Source: VRUE01 sp035557635 | GTDB lineage: Bacteria > Actinomycetota > Thermoleophilia > Solirubrobacterales > 70-9 | NCBI GenBank assembly: GCA_035557635.1 | Contig: DATMDR010000048.1 | Span: forward strand, 1 to 25,564 | Direction: 5' to 3' | DNA: 25,564 bases | Shown: piece by piece, positions 14,219 to 22,400 of the stretch | Position numbering within the stretch: position 1 is the first letter of the stretch | Layout: every line of letters begins with the position of its first letter | Notes under the pieces: model-generated | What the model saw: the letters and a program-made list of their open reading frames with translations, nothing else | The model's database searches: none | Told to the model about the DNA's origin: nothing | Position numbers and translations under genes: made by a program

Positions 14219-14278
14219 TCTAGGCGCGATCCCCCAGAACTTGGCGTCCTCGGACATCATTCTGAAGCCTCTAGGCGC
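14219..14278 (-). repeat. Internal sufT-like repeat (copy B) with 51-bp unit
   Basis: A 24-bp core at 14237-14260 is identical to the sufT 3' end core at 23028-23051 (GAACTTGG at the left end, GACATCAT at the right). The core is flanked by a direct repeat TCTAGGCGC at 14219-14227 and 14270-14278, period 51 bp. The minus strand remains open and reads RMMSEDAKFWGIAPRI plus stop, a variant of the SufT tail. Confidence 0.65.
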
Positions 14279-14339
14279 AATCTACCTCCAAATACAACGC
14301 TTTTGCGGGTCATGGTACAGCCATGGGGACGAAGCGGAA

Positions 14340-14963
14340 TTAGTCATCGTGCTGTGGGCACCAGCCTTCGGCTCTTTCGCTCCGGATAACTCCACCCCTG
14401 CGGTCGAAGGTGGTGATGCGTCGGACGCAGGCTTCGCCCTCGAAAGATGCGACGACATACCTGAAGACAGGAATGCCCCTTTGGGATCGGTTGGGAATCT
14501 CCGGTACGCGCGGCATGTAGATCCGGCGCTCTCCCGTACCGAGGATGAACGCGACCTTGCGCACGATCGGGCGGTAAAGAACCACGTTCAGGCTTAACGT
14601 GGATGCGCCAGAGACAAGGGTCTCTCCCAGGGCCATTGAGACCGTCGCGTCTGGAAGGGCGCCACAAGCCTGGCTATCGCCCCCCTCTATGAAGGGAGCG
14701 CCTTCCCGAAAGGACTCGAGCACAGAGGTGAGGGCGCATATCTCTCGCAGGGGCTCATGCCTAGGACCCGAAGCGCCTACTGACCAGCTATAGCCCTGCC
14801 ATTCGCCCTGCTCCAGGGCCAGCCGGTACCACGGTCCGCTAGAGGCCGGCGCTGAGGACCCGCCTGACCCCTGCGGGGCCAGAAGCACAAAAGTGGCAAC
14901 GGCCAATGCCGCAACCGCCGAATGGAGAGCCCGGCGCACGCGAACACGATACTCGGTGTCCAT
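14340..14963 (-). CDS. Secreted or membrane-anchored protein of unknown function
   Basis: A 207-aa protein with a basic N-terminus (MDTEYRVRVRRALH), one hydrophobic segment (AVAALAVATFVLLAP) that can act as signal peptide or anchor, then a Gly/Ser-rich linker and a mixed alpha/beta domain of about 160 residues with four cysteines (near ICAL, QACG, EACV and GWCP), suggesting two disulfides outside the cell. The C-terminal part has RRITTFDRRGG and ends HDD. I recognise no family. It stands alone in the island between copy B and the Rhs cassette array, on the same strand as both. The 147 bp upstream of it contain nothing I can identify. Confidence 0.65.
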   Translation of the reverse strand: MDTEYRVRVRRALHSAVAALAVATFVLLAPQGSGGSSAPASSGPWYRLALEQGEWQGYSWSVGASGPRHEPLREICALTSVLESFREGAPFIEGGDSQACGALPDATVSMALGETLVSGASTLSLNVVLYRPIVRKVAFILGTGERRIYMPRVPEIPNRSQRGIPVFRYVVASFEGEACVRRITTFDRRGGVIRSERAEGWCPQHDD

Positions 14964-15110
14964 TCGGCTACGGACGACGGCTACATTGCCGCAGGAACTA
15001 AAGCTAGACCTCGCCCTACCGTTATTTGTTTACCCCCATTCCGGTCCGCGGCCGCTCATCCCAGAACGACGACTAGGCCGCTGCCGAGCAACCTTGCACC
15101 AGCGAAGCGC

Positions 15111-15332
15111 TCAATCAGGTGTGCTCGACCGCCGTTCGCGAAACCAGAGCATGACTCCAATGATCAAGGCCCCAATGGGTCCCACCGCAGACCTTCCGAT
15201 GCCTTCAGTCACTAGCACGTCTATCACTAGGATCGACATGATCACCATGAAAGCGACCAGAACAGCTTTAAACCTGCGGCTGACTCCACCCGAGCGAGTG
15301 GCTGGGTCGTCTCTCGGCGAGCGCATCAACAC
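15111..15332 (-). CDS. Putative immunity protein 3 (small two-helix membrane protein)
   Basis: A 73-aa paralogue of the protein at 16028-16282, with most of its length shared (LxMRSP start, SAVGPIGALIIGVMLWFRER in the second helix). Two hydrophobic helices (about residues 24-45 and 50-66) are preceded by a basic, Arg-rich N-terminus. The GTG start (15330-15332) aligns with the ATG of the middle paralogue; an ATG at 15324-15326 overlaps the stop of the Rhs-tip fragment as TGATG. Being retained intact next to a decayed tip fragment, it fits an orphan immunity gene that still protects against a sibling's toxin. This role is inferred from organisation, not from a known family. Confidence 0.7.
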   Translation of the reverse strand: MLMRSPRDDPATRSGGVSRRFKAVLVAFMVIMSILVIDVLVTEGIGRSAVGPIGALIIGVMLWFRERRSSTPD

Positions 15333-15514
15333 GCACCTGCCTTGCTAGCGATAGTTGGTCCAGCTGCTGCACCGGCGAAAATGAGAGCCACCCCTCCGGG
15401 GACACGAGCGAGAGTTAGGCCGATTCCACCAAGGATACCGACAACGTCTATATCGTTACAATCGAACGGATCGGTCGGCAGCAGCGATTCCCGAATCCTT
15501 GATTTTCTCGCCCT
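15326..15514 (-). pseudogene. Orphan Rhs C-terminal tip fragment (module 3)
   Basis: The last 62 codons before the stop at 15326 match the end of the big Rhs protein closely: RESLLPTDPFDC, then GLTLAR and ASKAGAC at the end are shared, with scattered substitutions between. The open frame continues upstream to 15841, but that part has no Rhs similarity and overlaps the middle immunity gene in another frame, so I do not count it. No plausible start codon or ribosome site stands in front of the conserved part. It is a displaced tip, kept in frame up to its stop codon, which still overlaps the next gene by TGATG. Confidence 0.7.
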
Positions 15515-15615
15515 TTTATCGCAAGCTGCACTGCGGCACCGCCCACGTCGTGGCACCACAAACCATACAGCCACCTGCCCAAATCCCGGTACCAAGCCAC
15601 TGAACAGGCTCACCC

Positions 15616-15837
15616 TCAGCGCGGAGTACCTGACGGCCAATTGCGAAACCAGATGATGGCTCCAGTCAACCAGGCCAAGGCAGCTGCCACTGCGGACTTC
15701 ACACCGCCACCAGTCCCGATCAGGAACACGAGGTAGGCCGACACAAACACCATATAAGCAACTATTACTATCTTGAATAGGCGTCCGCCGCCAGCCGAGT
15801 TTGTGCCCGGACTGCTTCCGGATATGCGTGTCAACAT
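15616..15837 (-). CDS. Putative immunity protein 2 (small two-helix membrane protein)
   Basis: A 73-aa member of the same small membrane family as the proteins at 15111 and 16028, but more distant: the start MLTRISG and the end WFRNWPSGTPR match the pattern MLMRSP ... WFRER.SSTPD, while the helices differ (IVIVAYMVFVSAYLVFLIG and AVAAALAWLTGAIIWF). It starts at ATG 15835-15837, seven bases inside the end of the preceding tip fragment. That fragment is also a different variant, so tip and partner have diverged together, as expected for cognate toxin and immunity. The function is inferred. Confidence 0.7.
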   Translation of the reverse strand: MLTRISGSSPGTNSAGGGRLFKIVIVAYMVFVSAYLVFLIGTGGGVKSAVAAALAWLTGAIIWFRNWPSGTPR

Positions 15838-16004
15838 ACACCCGCCTTCTCAGCAGTATCTGGCCCTAGTCCAGCACCACTTATCACAAGAGCCACTCCC
15901 CACGGAGCTTTTGCGATAAAGTCACCTACATATCTCGCCTGCTTGGCACTGGCGAGTTCGAGCAGCGGTCGACTAGCAAGAGCAGCGGCGAGCAGGCTCG
16001 CCAT
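15831..16004 (-). pseudogene. Orphan Rhs C-terminal tip fragment (module 2)
   Basis: A 57-codon frame from ATG 16004 to TGA at 15831-15833, not in any larger gene. Its last 22 residues (WGVALVISGAGLGPDT, then AEKAGVC) match the end of the main Rhs protein (MGVALVIGSATAGPEI, then ASKAGAC) in pattern but belong to a different variant. The frame is closed by a stop 14 codons upstream of the ATG, so it is cut off from any Rhs shell. The ATG could allow expression of a free tip, but I see no good ribosome site. It is too short for routine gene callers. Confidence 0.65.
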
Positions 16005-16027
16005 TCCGAGATGCAGGGATCGCGATG

Positions 16028-16282
16028 TTAGGGAGATCGAGGGCTACCGTCAGCGGGGCGCTCATCAGGTGTGCTCGACCCCCGTTCGCGAAACCAGAGC
16101 ATGACTCCAATGATCAAGGCCCCAATGGGTCCCACCGCGGACTTTCCGATGCCCTCAGTCAATAGCACGTCTATCGCAAGGATCGACATGATCACCATGT
16201 AAGCGATCAGAACAGCCTTGGACAAGCGACTGAGTCCACCCGAGCGGGTGGCTGGGTCGTTTCCCGGCGACCGCATCAGCAC
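16028..16282 (-). CDS. Putative immunity protein 1, partner of the Rhs C-terminal domain
   Basis: An 84-aa protein with a basic N-terminus, two hydrophobic helices (AVLIAYMVIMSILAIDVLL and AVGPIGALIIGVMLWF) and a hydrophilic Pro/Ser/Asp tail. The GTG start (16280-16282) or the ATG at 16274-16276 overlaps the Rhs stop (TGATG), so its translation is coupled to that of the toxin. This is the standard place of an immunity gene in polymorphic toxin loci. The partner's tip ends in a hydrophobic glycine-rich segment, so a membrane immunity protein that blocks a membrane-active toxin is a natural model. Two paralogues follow downstream. No named family is recognised. Confidence 0.75.
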   Translation of the reverse strand: MLMRSPGNDPATRSGGLSRLSKAVLIAYMVIMSILAIDVLLTEGIGKSAVGPIGALIIGVMLWFRERGSSTPDERPADGSPRSP

Positions 16283-16467
16283 GCACCTGCCTTGCTAGCT
16301 ATCTCTGGTCCGGCCGTTGCACTGCCGATAACGAGAGCTACCCCCATCGGGGCACGAGCAAGAGTTAGGCCGGTCCCAGCAAGGACACCGACAATCCCCA
16401 GATCGTCGCAATCGAACGGATCGGTCGGCAGCAACGACTCCCGAATCCTTGATTCTCTCGCCCTTCT
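16055..16467 (-). repeat. Tip/immunity module 1, direct repeat of 15105-15517
   Basis: Second copy of the approximately 410-bp module, here at its original place: the 3' end of the full-length rhs gene plus its small partner gene. Identity is highest over the partner gene's 3' half and over the DNA coding RESLLPTDPFDC in the tip. Confidence 0.8.
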
Positions 16468-19400
16468 ATATAGGTTAGCCAATTCTTCCCGTTTCCACTT
16501 GCCCACTTTCTGTTGCAGCTCCTTGAGGTAATTCCTGTTGAGGGAGTAAGCGAAGTATTCTGCGGCTCGCTTACTTTTGAATCTCAAGATTATGGCACGG
16601 TTCTTGTTGGACCTTTTCATCCAGGCAATGGTCTTCAATGCCTTGCATTTCTTAACCCAAGCCGCGGAGCCAACGCACTTTTCGCCCGTCAGGTCGAAGT
16701 TGTTGATCGGGTCGCCGGCAGCATACTCATAAGCATTGGCCGAGCCGCCCCGAATCGGATCGGGGGACAGGAACCTTCCCATCGCCGGCACATAGCTCCT
16801 TACCCCCATCTGGATCACGCCGGAGGGCAGCTCGGTACGGCGCAACTTGGCGCCCAGCCAGCCAAACTTCCCCGGCGATGATCCTTTCGGGTTCCCGAAC
16901 TCATCGAACTCGAAGGTGGCCAGCGGTTTAGTCGCTTTAGTATCGAGGCTTGCAGTGGCAACAGTGTCGCCATGCAGATTGATCAGCTGCAGGATCGTGC
17001 CTTTTTCGCTGTCCTCGATCGCGGCCAGTTCGCCGCCGATGCCTCCGATGTTACGCGACCACGCAGAGCCGCGGTCGATCCAAGCTGGGGAGTCGGAGCC
17101 GGCGGCGTAGTGATAGATCTCCGTGCCGCTTTTGGTGCCCGTTTGGACACGTCGGTGCTGCCGCAGGGAGGCGTCGAGGTCGTAGGTGTTGGTGATCCCG
17201 TCCTGGGTCTGGCTTCTGATCAGGTCGTTGCTGTAGTAGGTGGAGGCCAGCGTTCCACCCCCCGAATACGCTTTGGGAAGAGTCGTAGTCCGGCCGAAGT
17301 CGTCATAGACGATTTCAGAGCCGAGCAGGCGGTCGCCGGCGTCGTATTTGTATTCCTGGATATTGCCTTTCGAGCTGATGTCGCAGACGCCACCAATGCC
17401 GGGTTCCCGCGTGATTAGACTTTCGCGGTTGGTGTTTTTATCGTAGTTGTAGGTGCGGGTGGTGCAACCGCCACCTTTCGGCGTGTCCTTGACCTCCGTC
17501 AGCCTTCCCACTTTGTCGTAGGAGTACTGCTGGGAGGACAGCGTCGACGTCTGGTTAAGCCACTGTCCGTGGATCGACCCTTCGACGTCGAAATCGAGCC
17601 AGGTGCATTCGGAGACGCAGTTGGTCGTCTTCTCGTAGCTGAGATGGACGGGGGCTCCGACCTCGTCGTAGGTGATCTCTGCCGTGAGGCCGTTCGGCAG
17701 TCCCACTTCGGCCAGTTTTCCGTCGGCGTCATAGCTCGCAGTGAAGGTGCCGGCCGCGGAATCGTTCAGCTGCACGAGCAAGCCCGAGGTCGGGTCGTAG
17801 GTCCGTGTCTGCACGCCCTTGCCGTCGCTGGTGATCACCGGTCGGCTTAGTAGGTCATAGCCCGTGCTCGAGAGGTTGCCGTCGGCGTCTTCGTAGCTGA
17901 TCGGGCGGCCGAGTGTGTCGTGGATCGTCCTCGTCGCTTGACGGTCGTAGCTGCTGAAAAGATTCCACTTCTGGATCCGGTTGTTTCCAGAGTCGGACAC
18001 CCATACGTTGCCAGTCGAGTCGGCTGCGAGTCCCGATGGCCAGTTCAGGCTGAACTGTTCGGAGCCTGAGCCTGGTTTGCCGAATTGGGCGATGTATTTA
18101 CCGTCGGTGTCGAATTGCTGGATGCGATCATTGCCGGCGTCGAGGACCCAGACATTGCCTTTGGAGACCTCGACCGCATCCGGGTTGATCAGTTTGCCTT
18201 CGGTGGAGCCCTGGCTACCGAAATCAAAGAGAGGTTTGCCGGCTGCGGAGAAGACGCTGACCCGGTGTTTGGTCCAATCGGCGACCCAGACCTTGCCCTC
18301 GCCAACGTCAAGGCCGGCTGACTCCCCGAACTGCCCAACCGCTTTGATGAAGTTGCCTTCGGCGTCGAACTCCTGCACGCGGCCGCTGTAGTCGCTGACC
18401 CAGAGCTCGCCCTGGGCGTCGATCCCGATGCTCCTCGGCCCGTAGCTCGAGAATTTGCCGTCGGTTGAGCCCAGAGAGCCGAATTCGTCCAGGTATTCCC
18501 CTTTCTGGTTGAACTTCTGGACTCGGCTATTACCCCTATCGGCAACCCAGAGATTGCCATTGCCGTCGATCGCGATGTCCATGGGGTCGCTGAGTTTGCC
18601 TTTGGCGGACCCCAGCCCGCCGAACTCGAAGACGTAGTTCCCTGCGGAATCGAGCTTTTGGACCCGGTTGTTGTTGTTGTCGACCACCCAGAGGTTGCCC
18701 TGGGCGTCGAAGGCGCTGCCCGCGGGATAGTTGAATTCTTTTTTGCCGGTGCCCAGGGAGCCGTAGGAGGTCGAGTAGTCGATGCTCGTTTTGCATCCGC
18801 TTTCGCAGACGAAGCGCTGAGTGGTCGGGTGCCCGGTGCTGGGGTTGTAGAGAGTCTCGATCGTTGGGACCGGGACCCCGCCGCCTTCGCGTTTTACCAG
18901 CGTGATCCGACCCGCTTCGTCGTAGGTCGTGAGCGTCTTGCGCGTCTTGGTTGGGTCGGACGTGCCGCCAGGGCTTTCGATCACTTCGGTCGGCTGGGCG
19001 AACCCGGTGTAGGAAGGGGTCCTAGTGACCAGGAGGTCCGGCTGGCCCGCCGTGCCGGGCTGTTTGACGGGTTCCACCTTGCACGGCAACCCCGTCAGGG
19101 CCGGCTTCACGATGCATTCTGTTGGCCCGAGGAGGCCGTAGTAGACGATCTTGGTCGTCCGCGCGTCTTTGCCTTCGGGTTCGGCCGGGAGGCTTCGTTC
19201 GGTGACCTGCCCGTTTAGGTTGTAGGCGATACGCGTCTTGAGTTTGAGCCCTCCCGGGTCGACGATCGTGACGGTCGGCTTGCGCAGCGTCCAGCTGTAT
19301 TCGGTATCGGTGATGCGCTGATCGGCGACGCCGCCTTTACTCGGAAAGACAGCCCCGGCGGTTTCGCGCGTAGGCAGGTTGTAGGCAGGCTCACCGGACG

Positions 19401-22400
19401 GGGGCGTGGGGTTTTTGTATTCGATCGAGCGGTAGGCGCGAGCCGGAACGGTTTCGCCCGTTTCGGCGATCCGAGTGTCGTGCAGCGGCCCCCATTCTTC
19501 GACCAGTTGCACGCCGTCGGCAGAGAAGACCCGTTTGGTGTCGAGTTGTTCGGATTTCGTTTTCGACTCGGATCCGAAAGAGAGCGCTCTGAGACGGTTC
19601 TGGGCGCTGAGCTCGCGCACTACGTTGCCGTGCTCGTCGGTTTCGCTCGTCGTGATCGAAGGTGCCGAGGTGCCGGCGCCAGACGGGGTTGCGGTATTGA
19701 CCAACTGACCTTCGGCGTCCAAGTAGTAGACCGTCGCGCGTGAGTAGCTGCTTGGCGGCGTCGCCGGAACTTCGTCGGGCGGGAATACCGCCGTCGCGTC
19801 GGTCGGAATGTCTGCCTGGCCCCATTTGGCGACCGTGGTCCCGCTCATTTCGTAGGGCGTGCCGCTGGTCGGCACCCCGTAGGCGATCGTCGTCTGCGCA
19901 ACGGAGGGGCTGCTGAGCAGGCTGTCCCGTTTGACGCTGATCAGGCGCCCGTTTGCTTTCTCGCCGTCGTGAGCGCCGTATCCGAAGCTCCACGGCTCCT
20001 CCCCCGGAGGCGTGATCGATTTGAGCTGCCCGGCTGCTTCGTAGGAATAGGTCTCCTTAAGCGCTGGCGAGATCCGCGGGTCCCATGCTTCGGTGAGCCT
20101 GCCTTCGGCGTTGTATTTGTAGCTCGCCACCTGCCAGCTTTTCATCGAAGGAAGCCCGCCGCTGCCTACCGCGGCGTGATAGGTAATCGAGGCGAGGCGA
20201 TCGCCATAGGTTCCCGGAGCGCCCCAGGTGGTCGCCGGGAGGTACTGGAAAGTGAGCGTGCGGCACCCCGGCATCGCCTGCGCTTCTTTATCCGTGCATT
20301 CGTACATCGACGGCCCGATCACCTTGCTGAGTCGTCGGTTGGGACCTACGAATTCGTAGACCATCCGCGTTTTGTTGCCGGTGCCGGTCGTAGACACCGA
20401 CTTAGGCAAGTACTCGGTTCCGCCTGAGCTGTTTTCAAAGGTCGTGCGGTTGCCGTCGGGATCGGTGAGGGAGAATTCACTCCCGCTTTCGCTCTTGGTG
20501 AGGAGCCAGCCCGTCATCTCCGGCGGCAGGACATAGCCGCCCGACCCGTTTTTTTCAAAGGCGTATTCGTAGCCTTCGAGATCGGTGAGCAGGACGTAGT
20601 TTTCGAGCCCTTCTTCTTTTTCTTCGGCCGAGACGACCACTTCGCGCACGCTCCGCCATTCGGCGCCGCCGGCAGCTTCGATCGGGACGCCGGGCGTCCA
20701 GCCACGCCCCAGCACGCTGGTGTCCGTGGCTTTCGGGTCGCGGGAGCTGTGAGTGCGGCTGAATTCAAGGGCAGTCTCGAAGACCGGGATTGAAACGTCG
20801 CTCCTCATCACCGTGAAGTTGCCGGTGAGGAGGTTGACGCTGCCGGGGCCGACCTGCGTCGTCGCGTCGAGCGTCCCGCCGATGTTGCGGTCGACGGTTG
20901 CTTCCACGGGGGCGCTGTAGCCGGCTGCCGAGAGGCCGGACTCAAACAGGGCCCTGACCTGAACCGGGCCGCCGTCTTTTTCGAGCGTGCTCGTCGCGTG
21001 GGCCGCATCGAAGAAGAGCGGCGACGTTTCTTTTCCTTCGGGTGGAATCGGCCATTCGGGTTCTTTGCCTTGCGCATCTCGCACCAGGCTGGGCGAGATC
21101 GTTTTGAAGCTGCCGGTTTTGCCCTCGCGGAACTGGAAGGTGACGCCCGTCACGCCTGCTTCGGTCCAACCGGCCTTCAGCTTGAGGCGACGGGCGGTCC
21201 TGGTTCCGTCACTCGGGAAGGTGACCTTGCTGGTGCTGGGAGCTTTGTCGTAGTAGATGACTTCCATGAAGGGTCGCTTGCTGGTGTCGACCGCGGCGCT
21301 GGAGTCGAACGTCAACGAGCGTTCTATGCAGGTCGGCGAGCATTCGAGTTTCGTATCGTCGAGGAGCTTCAGCATCAGGCCCTGGTTGGGATACATCAGA
21401 GTCTGGTTGACCCACCGATCGACCAGTGTCGTCAACCCCAGCGAAGAGAATTCCCACCAGCCCGCCTGGCTGCCGCGGTCTTTGGTCAGGATTTCAGTGC
21501 CTTCGGCGGTGTAGTCGCCGCCGATCAGGCTCCATGGTGTGCCGAAGCTTTCGTATCTGTTCCAGATCACGCCGGCGTTCCAGCCCTTCGTGGCGCGACG
21601 CAACTCCACTCCCGAGGTGTTGACGGCAGCTGCGGAAGCGTGGGCTTTGACCGTTGCCGCCATTATGTAGGCCGTTTTGCCTAGTTTGCCAATCGAGCTC
21701 AGATCAAACTTCAGCAGAGAGCGTGCCCATTCATCGGTGATGCCGTTCCGGCGGTAGCGCGTATACAGCTCTTTCTGGCCACCGGAGCCGCAAAGCCCCC
21801 ATCCGTTTTTTCCTTCGAGCAGTTTGGGAGGCACGCCAGGCGTTTTCGTGCCGCCAAAGGTGCAGTCGAGGCTCGGGCTGCTCAGTTCGAGCGTCGGATC
21901 GATGTGGGTCGGCCAAGTTAGGTCTTCGCGCTTGAACCACTCGCTGTCGGCATTGACCGTCAGCTCCCAGCTCTGCTCGTCCACGGACTGGAGTTCGTAA
22001 TGGGCGTCGCCCGAAACCCTTGGCTCGGGTGAGCTGTCGAGCAGCACCGGTGCCGGAATCGTGGCGAGCGGCCGGTCGCTTGTGTCCCGGAACTCGATTG
22101 ATCCGTCCTTGAGGAGCGCTGGACTCAGCCCCTCCGATATCTCCAACGCGAAGCGAAAGACGCGCGGCTCAGAAGGATCTACGAGAACGATGTCCTCCTT
22201 GACCCCGTTGGCGAGACTCGTCAGCTCGAACCGCGTGCCTCCTTCAGTGGTTTCGTAGCTCGCGGTGGCGCCTTGTACGTCTGCCGAATCCGAAGGAGAA
22301 TCCAGGAGGCGGGTCGCTATCCATCCGCCGTCGAAGCTGAGATGAACCGGACCCTCTCCCATTCGGTCCGGCAAGGTGAGGTCGAAGGCATTGGGGCCAT

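Larger units (their letters stand above)
15105..15517 (-). repeat. Tip/immunity module 3, direct repeat of 16055-16467
   Basis: About 410 bp that match 16055-16467 at the nucleotide level, including an almost unbroken block of about 80 bp at the left end. The repeat covers one complete small membrane-protein gene and the last 62 codons of an Rhs C-terminal domain. It is a duplicated, since diverged toxin-tip/immunity module. Confidence 0.8.

Noticed and set aside
14287..14330. Short CCATGG/CATGG palindrome near 14310-14325
   Set aside because: The arms are only about 5 bp; this is expected by chance and has no supporting context.
15515..15841. N-terminal extension of the module 3 tip frame (up to 171 codons)
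   Set aside because: This part has no similarity to Rhs and overlaps the intact immunity gene 2 in another frame; only the last 62 codons are supported.
18000..18770. CRISPR-like or tandem DNA repeat in the NHL region
   Set aside because: The periodicity is at the protein level (about 45 codons per blade) with diverged DNA, not short identical repeats with spacers.
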